Assembly: GCA_019321725.1 (NCBI GenBank) | Contig: CM033110.1 | Location: 18,469,278-18,533,277 of the forward strand | Origin: Paulownia fortunei | Lineage: Eukaryota > Streptophyta > Magnoliopsida > Lamiales > Paulowniaceae | DNA length: 64,000 bases | Reading direction: 5' to 3' | Shown here: positions 46,101 to 58,400 of the stretch, piece by piece | Position numbering within the stretch: position 1 is the stretch's first letter | Layout: every line of letters starts with the position of its first letter | Position numbers and translations under genes: made by a program | The notes under the pieces: model-generated | What the model saw: the letters and a program-made list of their open reading frames with translations, nothing else | Databases searched by the model: none | Told to the model about the DNA's origin: nothing

Positions 46101-46951
46101 CTGAAATTCAAATATTAAAAACTGTCACGTGCATTAAATGACTACAGTTCATTAACTTCATCAGAAGATAACTGATATGGAATCTATGTTCTACTATTCT
46201 CGTAGGGTGGAGGTATTCCCCGAAGGAGTGCTCCGATTCTACAAATGATTCGGGAAGAAGTATGATCCTGAAACTTGCTTTGTTTTCCAATCATTTTATC
46301 ACTATGTTTAATATCCCATATTGAGCTTACTATTTGTGATCCCTTTCAGCTATAAATTGTGTTATACCATTTTGATCAATATGGAAAGATACTACTAGTT
46401 TTTTTTGGTTTACCAATTTGATGAGTTGTCTTAGCTGTTCCGCTAATTTTACAAATTTTTTGTATGTTTGAGGTTGCTGAGGACGGTAGATACTCTTTGG
46501 TTTTGGTATTTGAGGCAAAAGCCCTGGAGTTGTCAGATTTTGAACAAAGAAAGGTGAAATACATTTACTCCCATGTAGAACTTTTCAGTAGATATGTTAT
46601 CTATTTTTTTATATCCCTCATATGGTTCTCCATGTTCGTGATCTCATAAAATCCCAAGGTACTCTAAGGCACGTTTTCAGAAGTGCCTGCTGCCTAACTT
46701 TTTTAAATGTTTAACGTTTCTAGGCAAAATTTGCTTCTTTCTTTGGACCAGGGATCACAGCTGAAATTGGTAAGTTCTATAACCTTGTTTCTATAATGAA
46801 CATCTTCAAAAATTAAGTACTAAGAATTCAGTTGTCAGAGGATGGATTGTGAGCCAGGGCTCTTCAGACTAATATCCATGAGTTTGTAAATGCAGTGGAG
46901 GGAGAAAAGAATTTATACGAGGTCAGGCTAATTTCCAACACAACACTGTAG
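34132..46951 (+). CDS. APE1: APE1-like thylakoid membrane protein (DUF2854), nine exons
   Basis: Exons: 34132-34467, 37055-37101, 37911-38013, 38254-38340, 45270-45353, 46206-46259, 46473-46553, 46724-46769, 46896-46951 (stop TAG), 297 aa; all joins keep the frame. In-frame ATGs also occur at 34093 and 34138; 34132 or 34138 gives a typical chloroplast transit peptide (Ala/Gly/Ser-rich, few acids, about the first 75 residues). The mature part starts with two hydrophobic helices (about residues 113-135 and 142-161) and then YAELKPVPCL, VRNDVTRYRYG and AKFASFFGPGITAEI, which match the DUF2854 family of cyanobacteria and plants. In Arabidopsis, APE1 is needed for acclimation of photosynthesis to light. 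The intron after exon 4 is 6.9 kb because it holds a complete copia element on the opposite strand. Exon 7 uses a GAG acceptor. Family assignment is firm; the symbol rests on memory of At5g38660. Confidence 0.8.
34874..34919 (+). repeat. Tandem duplication of 23 bp in APE1 intron 1
   Basis: TAATGCTTTCCTACTCCATT occurs twice, spaced 23 bp apart, with no difference. A recent slippage event. Confidence 0.8.
37414..37758. other. Coding-like island inside APE1 intron 2
   Basis: About 345 bp with higher G+C than the surrounding intron, open on both strands. The plus frame gives 114 aa (GPHLTRPSTVIFELTTFF near the middle); the minus frame 37649-37452 gives 65 aa (KFSLWKKVVNSNITVEGLVK, GPESRNVLSAPGAAGHATDT). 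I do not recognise either product. It has no splice sites fitting APE1 and lies between APE1 exons 2 and 3, so it is probably a captured gene fragment or a piece of an unrecognised transposon. Confidence 0.35.
38624..38849 (-). repeat. Copia 3' LTR (left on the plus strand)
   Basis: 226 bp, starting TGAAAACAGAG and ending GCGACAGCA on the plus strand. It differs from the other LTR at 12 of 226 positions by my count, 11 of them transitions. Confidence 0.95.
38850..38858 (-). other. Copia polypurine tract
   Basis: On the minus strand GAGAGGGGG lies directly before the LTR, the expected primer site for plus-strand DNA synthesis. Confidence 0.75.
38857..43398 (-). pseudogene. Copia Gag-Pol polyprotein, broken
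   Basis: From ATG 43398 on the minus strand: Gag of the UBN2 type with a CX2CX4HX4C zinc knuckle (CEHCQRSNHTKDTC, about 42570-42525); protease active site WIVDSGASDH (about 42230-42200); GAG-pre-integrase with LWHQKFGHPN (about 41765-41735); integrase core (DIWGPSKV, FITFIDDHTR, then TDNGREYY near 41370); reverse transcriptase with YVDDIILTGSD (about 39830-39800); and RNase H with YTDADWVGS and YCDNKSAI (39320-39060), ending near 38857. Breaks: an inverted duplication at 42053-42240 right after the protease site; frame changes near 41740; stops in the integrase C-terminal part (about 40950); a frame change between 39700 and 39630; and a stop at 39238-39240 before the last RNase H part. Not functional as it stands. 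Confidence 0.9.
42053..42240. repeat. Inverted duplication in the copia protease region (Z'-X-Y-Z-X')
   Basis: On the plus strand, segment X (42074-42139, 66 bp) is repeated inverted at 42175-42240 with 2 differences, and a 21-bp segment at 42053-42073 is repeated inverted and unchanged at 42155-42175. The 15 bp between (42140-42154) occurs once. The arms form a long hairpin. In the coding direction, the reading frame stops soon after the protease motif because of it. Confidence 0.9.
43422..43435 (-). other. Copia primer-binding site
   Basis: On the minus strand TGGTATCTGAGCCA follows the LTR immediately, complementary with few mismatches to the 3' end of initiator tRNA-Met. Confidence 0.8.
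43436..43661 (-). repeat. Copia 5' LTR (right on the plus strand)
   Basis: 226 bp, same length as its partner, ending GCGACAACA before the CCTGT target duplication. Since both LTRs were identical at insertion, the 12 differences date the insertion; the excess of transitions fits deamination of methylated cytosines. Confidence 0.95.
43815..44046. mobile_element. hAT-like MITE remnant in the APE1 intron
   Basis: A stretch of repeated AAATCC/GGATTT words ends in CCAATCCAAATGCAACC, like the right end of the element at 4760-4980. The left end is unclear. Weak call. Confidence 0.3.
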
Positions 46952-48018
46952 GCATTGAAGTTCTACAAGTCCTCTATGGGAAATTGTATAGAATATGTCC
47001 TTAAGGGATTTTGTACATTTTTGTGACCCAATTGTATAGCCTATTTTCTTATTAATATAGCAGCAGGAGAAACAGTGAGATTATTTCTATTTAGTTCTCC
47101 CTCCTTTTTATACAAATTGCTTAAACTTTTACTTGTGCACTCCACAGGTTATGTCAAATTGTGAAGGTTTCTTTGTCATTGTAGTGAAGTCAAAATATCT
47201 GCACCACCAGGGTACAGATATATATTGCAAATAAAAATAGATATATGTGCGCATTAAGGAGAAGTGTGGTGGGGAAACAGTATTGCCAATTCTGGCAAGA
47301 GGCTTTGCCTCCAATTTGGAGTTCTGATCCAAAAAATGGATTTCATATACAAAGCAGATCTTTAAACTTTCTATTTGTTAATCGGCTGTTAAGCCATTAT
47401 CAAGTACATGAATGTTGACTGCAACAAAGCAACCTTTTCCAGGAAATTCTACTCTTTGATGTTCTAATTTATGGATAACTTATTAGCAGTCAATCCCCAG
47501 CAGCATCAGCATACAGTATAGCAGGTCCATGAGCTACAAGCATGTAGCAGATTCCATTCAGGACTGAAGGAAAGCAGGGACCCCCGGAGCCCCTAGTTTC
47601 CCCTGCAATCCAAGGGTATTAGTGAAGTTGAAGACAGCTAGAAACCTACATGTATAAGCGCACATACATGTAGATTATTATTCGATTCCATTCTATCTCG
47701 TTTTAATATATATGTGCTAATCAAGGATCTTATACATCAGAAAAGTAGAAGCAGCTTTATAAGATTAGTTTCCCAGAAGCAGAAATGATAAACCAGGAAT
47801 AGCTTTTGTTGCTTCCAACATCCAAGGAACAGAAAGGAGATAGAGATTATAACCTAAAAAAGCAACTAGAACCAAAAAATTTGACTTCAATAAGAACAAA
47901 GGCCAACAAATCAGCATCAAGATAAATACTTTGCCTTAAACATTCATGCATTAAAATTATGTCAAGATTTTTTATTCTACTCATCTTAATGCAGTTGATG
48001 TTGATTTTCCACTTTATA
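46952..48018. other. Region between two convergent genes
   Basis: About 1.07 kb separates the stop of the APE1-like gene from the inferred stop of the minus-strand zinc-finger gene. It should hold both 3' untranslated regions; polyadenylation-like AATAAA words occur but none is decisive. No further coding exon is supported. Confidence 0.45.
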
Positions 48019-51000
48019 TCAAGATAGGATGTTTGAAATTAGCTCAAACAATTTATGCAAAATAAAAGAAGCTGCTTTAGCAGCAATTGACTTTGACTTC
48101 TGTCTATACCTCAATGGATAAAATTCTAACTCTGTGCAGAGATTGCCTCTCAAAGGAGAAGATTGCTTACCTTAAAGAACTAATACACTTCTCAATCACT
48201 TCTTTTCCTTCAGCATCGAGAGCAAACCATTTTTCATCTAATGTAAGAGTATCCCCTTTTCCAACATCTATTAGTCAAAGAGGAAATAAGGTTACTTATG
48301 CACAATAGCTAGCAAAAGAACGAAACATATGCCACATCACTTACTCTGATGCAGTACATCAGATTTGCCAGAACAGTTTAATTTCCAGTACGCATGACCA
48401 CCATGCTCCATGAAGATAGGCTCTGTTCTTACAGCATCAGATGTCTGATTACCTGCAAATTTAAACACCAAATGACATCAGAAAATCAAGCAATTTATGA
48501 TACTTATATACTTGTAAGTAAGTAGCTGACAAAGAAGTGGGAGAAATTAAGCAATGTGAGAGGAGAAACAAAATCCTTCAAAAAAATAGTAAAGCAACAA
48601 GTTCATAAAAAATAACAGGTTTAGATTCATTTCAACTTGATTCTGATATGTGTGTAAGTTGAGCTTCTTTAGCACCAAGCACTGACCAACAGAATCAATG
48701 ATTAAGGATCACATTACTTGTATAGCAGAATCAAATACAACTGCTCAGAATATTGACTTAGAAATATTAAAGAGGTTTGATCAATCTTTTAGGCCCTAAA
48801 GATAGTAAATGACAGACACAATCATTAAGGTTGAGGATACAACAGACGATGATAGAGTGAACTTTCAAAAAGTCCAACTTTCTGGAAAGCAGTGATGTTA
48901 AAACTGAATTATTTCTATGTACAGAATGGGAACAACATTTATTGTCTAATCTCATTTGACATAAAAAAGAATAGAAATACAATGTCAGAAATTCAAGTCA
49001 TAGGGGGAAAAGGCTAGTGAACACATCTGTAGGAATATTTTTAACAACATTAAAGAACTAATGAGGCCACTGGAACAAGTTGTACTGGAAACTGGAACTC
49101 TGAACCTTGGATTAGTATTTCACAACTTACTTTTCAAAAGCATGCCCTTTGACTCAAGCAGCTTGGCATGAGCATTTGCTACGTCAGATTTAATATGGGA
49201 GACAATGGCTTCCTGCTCAGAAATTGAAAGAGGAGCACCATCCCTAGCAATAATTGCTTTGGCAATGTCATCTTTCATTTTCTGCTTCAAACTCTTCTCC
49301 TACATGGAGAATAGAAGTTTCAAAAGAGGGGAAAAAGATCCTGATAAACTTTAGTTCCAAACTGGCAATATTTAGAGTGTTGATTACCTTGTCTTTTGCA
49401 GCAAGAACCTTTAGTTTAGCTTCCTTGACCTTTTGAGCAAGTTTTGTGTTTTGGTCCTCCATCCAATTTCTTACCTTTCTGTGCACGAAAAAGAAAAAAA
49501 AAGCGAGAACCTATTAGAGAAATTAAAAAGAATAAAAGAATGGTATGTAAAACTTAGAAATGAAAAAGGTACTTACTCAGTTCCAAGAACTTCATCACAC
49601 AGAAGATTTAAGACCCTAAGCTTTTCTGAAGCATCTAAAGTCTCATAATCAGCTGCCTTCTCTAAAGAATCCACCCCCTGTGCTGCAAGAATGCTTTGAG
49701 ATTCAGACAAGCATTTCTTAAGCGTGTGGAACCATGAGTTTTTCCCATATGATGGACTTAGTGTTGCACATCTACACGAAAAAGGAAAAACAATTTTATT
49801 CCAGTAAAAGAGAAAATTCACTTGCCAATTACTGAGTAAAGGATCGTACTCTTCTCCTTGTTCAGTCTGTATTATAGATAGCAGATGAATATGAAACTGG
49901 ACAGTAAGAGAAAATTTTCCTCTGCGTGCAGTTCGCCCATGTAATAAGTCTTGAAGAACATATTCTGGTTGCCCTTTTCTCACCTCTAAGATCTGTTGCT
50001 CATTAGCCAAAAAAAGGTAAAAGATAAGGAAACACATTATGGTTAAGGTATTGGTGGCAGGTTTCAGATCGTATATGCTATCGTGCATGTAGAGGAACTA
50101 ATGGCATGAAAGATCATTTAGTTAAATGGTAAGAGTGATGCTAATTAGCAGTAGTAATTATTAACAAAAGAAAAACACTTAGAATAGAGGAAATACTACA
50201 GTTATGAAAAACCAGTTGATGTACGAGGAGGTAAACTAGAAATGACCATCCTTCATAAATATGATAACATGCAAGTACTGAGAATGGTTGAGTTAATATG
50301 CATTATGATGATTGATGAATATCTAGATAAGTACTGCACTAAATAAAATGACAGACAATTCATGAACTAAATCAAAAAACTAAACAAGAAATAGGGAAAA
50401 GGGATAAGTATACCAGCACTAATAACTCAAATTTGACTTATAAAGGAATTTAACCAAAAGCAAGATATATCTTGTTGATTGAAGTAAACACTATCATGTA
50501 ACCAATCATGTGTTAGAGGTTAAAACCCCACAAAAATGCAACACTATAACACCTAGTTCCAACTAAAAGTTAAACAAGATGGCCATTAGCAGTTACTATA
50601 TAATCAAAATTCACTTGCCTTTCCAAAAACAGAACAGAACTCTAAGAACTGCAAGGCATTGCCAACGTCTTCTGCCCGTACATCAATTCCAGCCACACTT
50701 GTCAGCTCTGTTCCCACTGGCAATGGAATATCAGCACTTCGGTGCTTCAAGAAATTCTTAGCATTTGCAGTATCGCCACCCTCTTCTTCTTTTTGCTTAT
50801 CATTTTCATAGGTTCCTACCAAATCCTTTTGGGTAACAGCGACCATACAATTCACATTTTCTTCAAGATGAACTCCACTATTGACTTTTGCCACTTGGTT
50901 GGACATTTCATTAGAAACTTTCAACTTTCTATGACTAGTAGTACTCCTTGCTACAGTGAGATCCTTCTTGTTGCTATCATCATTCTCCTCTAACCCATCC

Positions 51001-53528
51001 CTCCTTGACTTTTGAGGTTTCTTCTCATTACCATGAATACTAGTCTCCTTCAAATTTTCTTTATCATTTTTACCATTGCTCATTTCACCTGATCTTTCGC
51101 ACTTCATTTTCTTTGGTTTCTTCTCACACCCACATGAACCAGTTTCATTAGATAAAACACCAGCATTCCTAATATAGTCATGGACATCCTCAAGCCCTTC
51201 CTGCTTTGTTTCTCTCTTATCAAGGCCCTGATTAATTATCTTTGATGAGGTATTATCATCTACACGGCCATTGGGCACCCCCTTGTCAACAGACTTTGGT
51301 AAATTTGCATCTACTCCTCCATCAACAGAATTTTCCTTCCCCCTCTTTCTGGGTGAAAAGACAACTTCCTGTTAATTTCAGAAGCAGACCATGAGATCCA
51401 GAATACATGAAGCTGATTACCAAAATAATTACCGTATTTGTTATGCATTCTTGCCCACAGTAAAACAAGAAGTGTTGTACAACTTATTTAAGGTGCTTAC
51501 CTTTTTCAGAGGACAAACCATGCATGCGCCAACTTTTTCATGATTTAAATGCTCGGCCCCTCTAAGTAGCATCTCGGAAACAGAAGAAAATCCAGTTGCC
51601 TTTGCTGTATTGATAAGTACACCTGTAGGTTGATGACCTCTTCTCTTCCTAAATGATGCAAAATTGTGATAGCAGGAAAATGCTGGAAGATCATTGGGAA
51701 ATAAGTCAGAAGACTCACATGCAAACACTGCAGTTGCAAATGCCTCTGCACTTGGGGCAACTCCACTCCTCACAAGCAACTACTTCCTCTGCCTTCTCTC
51801 CATACCTGACTTCAAAAAAATTGATAGAGTAAGAACTTATAATCATTCACACAACAGTTTAATATAGTAAAAAAAACACCACTATAACCTGTTCAAGAGG
51901 CATTTATGACATAGCTTAATGGGACAAGGTTTATTATTCCTCTGATTCTTGCATGCTGCCGCAAAATCCCTGGTTTTTTGACGACACTTCAAAACATTGA
52001 GTTTATATGTGAGAAAAAAGTGAAACCAGTTGAGGTAACTTGATCTATACATCTATAGAATAACAAACATTCTCATAAAAAGGAACAACTCTATTATGCA
52101 TGTTCGAAGTCAAAGCACAGAGAGAGAGAGACACACACACACACAGAGAGAAATTTTAATAACCAATTATAAGCACAATAATCAATGTTAGTTTCTTTAA
52201 GTTTTTTTTAGGGGCATCATGGGCTAATCACCAAATTTTATGAAAATCAATCAAGCACTGTTGCCATACCTTACATCTAATTAGGCCAATGGCCGCTGTT
52301 TAATGGAGCTTTCACAGCCCCCCACCCCCACCCCAACACACACACACAATCATATACACACAATTTGGTTTTGGTTTTTCATTTTGATTTACTGAACTAT
52401 ACCACATACTAAATTATTATTTTTATATATTTCTCTATGTAATTTGTATACACATTTTATATTTAATATTTGATTTTTTGTACTATTCTTTTATTTTTAA
52501 GTTACCAAAAATAAAATTATTAAGTTATTTTATTATTTGATTTTAATACTATTTACTATTTTAAATTTTTTTAAGAAGAATGGTCAACCAAATAACCAAA
52601 TTTGAAAAATAAAAAAATTCTACTAGTAACCAAACCAAACCAATTAGTTCAATTCAATATTCAGTACATTTTGGCCCACCAAATTTATAGGTTTATCAAT
52701 ATTGCAATTCGATTTTACCAAATGAAACCCCTAAGGATGTACATGGCGAGCCTCTTTGATACATAAATAGGAATGGCGTATTTGTATGACTACCCCTATT
52801 CCAATTGTTCCGCTTGACTTTCCAAGGCCATCCCCACCACCATAACATCTCATCATATGAAGATTTTGATGATTGTTTCACCCAAACACAAAATTCAGTG
52901 ACTCGACTAGTCTGAAAATGTCATGCATATGTCAGAACATAAGCTCAAGAATCAAGGAAGGCCCTGAACAAATCAAATCTTTAAGGTTCTTAGAACATAA
53001 GCTCAAGCATCAAGGAAGGAGATGAACAAATCAAATTTTTAAGGTTCCTTCATACTTGGTTTTAGTTTAGCTTGACATGGTCCGATGTTTCTAGGCCACA
53101 ATCTTCCCACTTGCCCTAATGCTAACACATTAATCCCAGCTTTCAACAATCACGGTCCAACAAACATAGACACCAATTAAATGTGCTTCATTTCAAATCT
53201 AAATATGTGCTGAAAAATCAAAGACCTGTACGCGGCACATTTATCTGACTATAACAAAGAAAAATATAAATAGCCAACGAAATTCACAAAGGAAACTAAC
53301 AGATCATAAAAAGAAAACACTAAAACACTACTCCAAAACTTTCAATTCAAAGAAATATCAGTAAAAAACAAAGGAGGGTTTTGCTGGGATGACTTGGAAT
53401 ACCTGATGACAAGTTTTCCCATTGGCGGAATCATAAATCCGGCCACCGATAACCCGGATTCCGGGGGATTTATCCCGGTTTACAGGCGAAGAAGCAACAA
53501 CAGTCCCTCCAAATTTTACAACCGCCAT
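48019..53528 (-). CDS. Nuclear protein with CDCA7/R1-type zinc finger, DDT domain and WHIM-like region
   Basis: Exons (minus strand): 53528-53403, 51986-51889, 51805-51719, 51648-51501, 51368-50619, 49992-49850, 49771-49577, 49478-49388, 49299-49131, 48452-48345, 48267-48171 and, less surely, 48109-48019; about 700 aa. Residues about 40-115 hold the zf-4CXXC_R1 finger (CHQCRQKT, CPIKLCHKC, RYGE, WSCPKCRGICNCSVC, KRRGHQPTG), known from CDCA7 and plant relatives such as At5g38690 and implicated in chromatin and DNA methylation. A long Lys/Glu/Ser-rich linker follows, then a DDT domain (about 375-515), a charged helix (KLAQKVKEAKLKVLAAKDKE), and a WHIM-like block (AYWKLNCSGKSDVL), as in chromatin-remodelling factors. 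Intron 5 has a GC donor. The last exon is uncertain: a CAG acceptor at 48132-48134 would end the protein at 48104-48106 instead. Confidence 0.8.
52119..52147. repeat. AG/AC microsatellite
   Basis: (AG)n followed by (AC)n and AGAGAG in intron 1 of the zinc-finger gene. Confidence 0.8.
52360..52672. mobile_element. Foldback MITE candidate in intron 1 of the zinc-finger gene
   Basis: The left side reads TTTGGTTTTGGTTTTTC... and TTACTGAACTAT; the right side contains AACCAAACCAAACC and ATTCAGTA, so the ends can pair. The interior is AT-rich. Borders and family are not settled. Confidence 0.35.
52934..53049. repeat. Tandem duplication, period 58 bp, in intron 1 of the zinc-finger gene
   Basis: Two copies starting AGAACATAAGCTCAAG at 52934 and 52992 run through to AAATC.TTTAAGGTTC.T with about six differences, mostly in the middle (GGCCCTG against GGAGATG). 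Confidence 0.8.
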
Positions 53529-55421
53529 TGCTGTCGGGAATTTCTGAAAACCCGGGACAGAGTTTTCAGGGATGGTGTCTATTTCCTTCTTTCTTTTTTC
53601 TTTTTTCTTTTTTCTTTTTTTTTTTTGCTTTTCCTTTCTGAACTCCAAAGTTTATACTTGGTGGTGGGTTGGGTGCGGGTTTCAGACAATCTTGAACTAT
53701 TTGGGGCAACAAAAAACAATACTCCAATTATTTTGGAATTTGGGATTAAATATTTGGAGGGACAGAATATTTCAATGACGGAGAGTAGGGCGCCAAACGA
53801 AATTTCGCCATCGATTTCCTTTTCCCGCCAATGAAGTCGCCATTTTTGCTTTGAGTAAAACTAACATAGTAAAATTAAAATACAAATCAATTTGAACAAC
53901 CTAAAGAACATTTTTTTATCAAAAAATAATTCATTGAATTTCTTAATCTAATTAGTCAAGAGTAATTTAGTCAAAAATGTAATTATTGCTTTCTTTACAA
54001 TGAAAAATTAATAGAATAGCATTTTTTGGATAGGAAAATGTTTTAATAAATGTTTTAGATATAAAAAATTCATTTGAAGGATTTTTTAGTAATTTTAACT
54101 TAAATATTATTTTTAATGGAACGGCGTCGGCTTGAGTATAATGTAGTGAAATTGAACCGAAAATTTCTTATACATATTTTCAGGCTCAAATTTGACCATG
54201 GCCCAGTCAAGTAGTCCACGACACTGGGTGTAGATCCAGTGGACCCTCGTAAAATCACGTAGGAGAAAAAGCAGTGGTCGTACTTCTTTAATGTACACGT
54301 GGCTAAACATGAGTGGGACAACGAGGATAAGGTGCAATTTTTTTCTTGGACTCTTTCACAATATTGGCCATCCGCAACTACAGAGCAAGAGAGCAGCCAT
54401 ATACTAGTGCTTATACCTGTCTGTCCCCCTAGAGTGAGTTCCAAGTGCTTGGGAACTTACATTAATGGAAGTACAACTCAACTCAAAGCTGCACGCTCTG
54501 TCCTAAGCTTTATCTGGGAATCACGTTTCTCTTTCACTTGTCTTATTCTGTAAACAAACGTACGAGGCCAAACTCGCGTATATTTGTAACGATATCTCGT
54601 CTACATTTTCCGGGCTGGTCAGTGTGGATATTTTTTTTTGTAAGGAAGATAAGTTGTTTGTTGGAATGCCTGAATGAACTTTAATCTAATTTTGTTGGGG
54701 GTGGTTTGAAGTTTGAACTTTGTATGATGAGAAGGTCTTTTCTTGTTTGAGTTTTGGCGGGACTTTCGTGGTACCCGTATATGTAGTGTATCTATTTGTT
54801 ATAGTCATGGTTATTCTCTTGCGAGGAAGTGATGATAGTTTGATTCTTTATAGGTTTGTTTTTAGAATATTTTTGCTTGGGGTCAATCAGAATTTTTATG
54901 GGTTTTTTGAACTTAGGGTCTTGTATTATCAATGTGGCCTTTGACTTTGTGTTCAACTCATCTTCCATTAAAAACTCTTGTGTGTGCTGAACTCATGGTT
55001 CTTCATAGGTATAGAGATAGTGAAAATTTAGGCTATAATTGTTCGTCTTGTGGGATACGATAAGTTTGGTTATTTAGATTTATGTCCTGCCAGAAGTGAT
55101 GTTATGCATTCTCATTTAGTCAGCTGCTCCTTGATTATTTATATGTGTGTCTTCTTCATCAGTGTTTACAGATTTGGTTCTTTGATTGCCTTTTTCAGAA
55201 ACCAATGTTTAAACTAATGCTTCAGTTTACATATTTGTTCCTCTTCTTGTCATGTATTTACCTGAAAAGCTTGCCTTTGAATGTTGTTACTATTGCTAAT
55301 ATGATGCACCTAAAAAATTGATAGCAAATTGGCAATTGAATTATATCCTGTAATCTAGGCAGAATACATCTATATGCAACTTTAACAACTTAATGCTACT
55401 TACTGTGTTGATCAGATATAC
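53529..55421. other. Shared upstream region of a divergent gene pair
   Basis: About 1.9 kb between the ATG of the minus-strand zinc-finger gene and the ATG of the RBL9-like gene. A T/C-rich tract (about 53582-53635) lies close to the zinc-finger gene and may be its 5' leader or promoter. A G-box is found at 54296-54303. Plus-strand frames here look non-coding. Confidence 0.5.
54296..54303 (+). promoter_or_regulatory. G-box CACGTGGC
   Basis: Perfect CACGTGGC, the core bound by bZIP and bHLH proteins in light and abscisic-acid response, 1.1 kb before the RBL9-like ATG and 0.77 kb from the zinc-finger ATG. Function is inferred. Confidence 0.4.
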
Positions 55422-58400
55422 ATGGCGACAGTTGCAAGCAGCCATAAATTGTTCTACACAGACAATAATCTTTTAATTGCAAAAGGTATCAGAAGAAAAC
55501 AAGACAAGCTTATTTGTGATTTTAGCCCCAGTCACCTTATATTATGAATTCTTTTTCACAATCTGCAATGTTTCAGGCAAGAGAGAGCATGTATTTTATG
55601 ATGCCATCACTCCACCCATAAAAAGTAACATGAGGAAAGGTGAAACTGGATCTACACTGGATGAGATCATGCTTGAAGCATCTGTACTCAGAAAGCACAA
55701 AGGCTTACAATGTCCCTCTGTTAACAGGAGTCCACAAAAGGGAAAATTTTGCATGGTTATAAAAGCATTGAGTTCTACTGAGAAGCATCTGAAGTCTTTA
55801 AATTCTTATCTTGTAAAACTCCATGATGATGCCAAGCAGCCTTCTTCGAAAATTTTGAACCAGAGGACAGAATCAATTGGGAAAAGTCATCAACTCAAAG
55901 CAGACAATGGTCTCAGATCTTTAGAGAATTATCTTGACAAAGTTAAAGGTGGTAACAAATAATATCATGAAAAACAAGTTTATGCTTACTCTTGATAACT
56001 AGGTCCTGCAGATTGAACTGATCTATTTGACAACATTTTCTTCCCCCCTCTCTATCTCCCTGATTTCAGATGTGGAGTCAGAAAACTATGTTAAGAAAGA
56101 TTTACAGGCATCAATAATTACTTCTGCCAAGAAGGACAAAGGAAGTGGAAGGGAGAGATCATTGAAAACTTATATGGAGTTAAAACCTGAAGAGGCTGAG
56201 GGCAAAGAGAAATCTGCAGATGAAGCCTCTGATTTCTACTTAATGTAATATGCTTTCTTTTTAAGATATCTGTGCTGTACTTTGGTGATACTACCTGAAG
56301 GCTCATACAACTTATTTTTGCTGTGCTTGATTATGTTGCAGAGGTGTATTGGTGTCTATAAACATAGCGGTTTTTTTGTTTGAGATAGCTGCTCCAGTAA
56401 AGAACTCTAATTTGGAGCTATTTTCACTCCCCATGGTTTATGGAGCGAAGATCAATAACTTGATTCTAACTGGAGAGTGGTGGAGGCTAGTGACACCAAT
56501 GTTTCTGGTACAAGATTGATGACTCGGTTCGTGCTTCAATACTGTTTTTAGTTTAGCAATCTATTAAACAAACACACCATGTAAAAATTGACATAGACAC
56601 TCTCTCTTGAGTAAATTTGTATTTTAGAGAATGCAGGAATCCCCATCTCTGCAAATTAAAAACTATTAAATGTTTTATGAAGGCAATGCTGGCATAAAAA
56701 GATTTCTTTCCATTATTATCCAGAGGCTAGAGTTGAAATTCTTAATAATTCAAAATCCCAAATGCTTGATGAAAAAAGGTGAAAGTATGGACCTCTTTAT
56801 ACTTAAGAAACCTATTATTGATGTTTTATTGTTCTTGCATATAGGACTTCAAGTTAGTAACTTCTATTCTGTCCTTCCCTTTAAAATTAAGTGCTCTGAA
56901 GAAGAATGAAATGTCAGCTATCTGCATCTAATTGTGTAATAATCTTAAGTTCATCACTTCATGCATGTGAAACAAGTTCAGTTTACTTGTAAGATCTTAC
57001 TCTAGGTTGCATTGTTTTTTTATCTTTTTCCTTTTTCATATGTAGCTTGGGCTATTTTTTTGGTTGTAGATTTTATTGTTACAACCCGCACACACTCAAC
57101 ACACCCCTTCCTGCACATTAGATATATGGCTGTAGGAGCACAACCATGCTTATGATCCCTTCTTCTCCTTTCTTGTCCATTAGCCATCAGAAATTCAAAT
57201 TGTGACTTCTATGTTAATTCATTGCTAGAAACTCATGTAGAAAAGAGAAAGAAGAGGAGTAGTATTTATTTCTCCTTACAATTAAGTTTTGTTCGTTTGG
57301 CAGGAATTGAATTCTGAAGAATATGCAAATTTGATAAGTTTGACTCATAATAACTCAAACTTAGTTTGATCAATATCAATTCAAGAACCTAGAGATGCAA
57401 CTTTTAAGATGATATGGTCCATTCAAACTACAATTCCTGACAATGTTCTCTGTACATTCCATCAAATAAATATAATATTTTGTAGATTTCACCTTAATTC
57501 CAATCAGCTGCACTGACCCCAAGAGATCCTTTGTCATATCAGATCTTTTATTCATGAACTTTTGTTCCTCGCAGCATTCAGGAATCTTTCACATAGCCCT
57601 TGGGAGCTGGGTCCTCTTCACTTTAGGGCTTGAAGTATGTCGAGAATATGGCTCATTCACTTTTCTCTTGATATATGTTCTTGGAGGAATTTCCGGAAAC
57701 CTGATCAGCTTTCTGCACACACCAGAGCCAACTGTTGGTGGGACGGTAAGCTACCCATTAAAAAAAGACAACATTGATACATAACATTATTTTGCTTATT
57801 TGTTGTTTCTCCTTCCATTTAAGCTTAATTTTGTATAATCAACAGAAAGTTCCATGTTTTCAGCTTTTTTAAAGTTGCATTTGATCAAGTTAAGTGTTAT
57901 TTTAGTTTCATACGCACAATCATTTTTGCATTCACAAATTTCTTAATCCTCATGTTTCTTTCCTTTTGAGGAAATAAATGCATGAAGGAAATGAAAGGCA
58001 AAACAACCTTGTTGCACTTAAAAGTCATGTGCTCAAGGACAGTAAGATGATTCAGTCTTGTTGTCAACAAGGCCTGGCTATAAAAGTTTTTATTCACATT
58101 TTTCCAGATGAATCTTGACACTAGCCAAAATTTCTTAGTCTGCACTGATTTTCTAAGCAAAATATTTAAACCATACAGGTAAGTCAAATCAATGCCAAAC
58201 TGACCCCTTACTCCATTACTGGTCGTGATCTTGTGACCATAGATTCCAGATGTATGTTCGAATTGTCTAGGAATTCCATGTACCTAATTTAAATAAACAA
58301 AATAGTAAAAAGAAGAATAAAATAAAAGGAGGTCTGTCTTGCTTATGCCAAGGCAAAACTGGTTCCTTTCATTTGTTAAATCAAAATAACCAAAAAGGGT

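Noticed and set aside
49772..49849. Other splice pairs for the short intron in the DDT region (donors CA|GTAATT, CAA|GTGAAT and a GC donor TTG|GCAAGT)
   Set aside because: The first two shift the frame and the third creates a stop at the join; only GA|GTACGA with the TAG acceptor keeps the frame and the domain.
53394..53834. 146-aa plus-strand frame opposite the first exon of the zinc-finger gene
   Set aside because: It is the shadow of the minus-strand exon plus a T/C-rich leader; the minus-strand exon has proper splice sites and the zinc-finger start.
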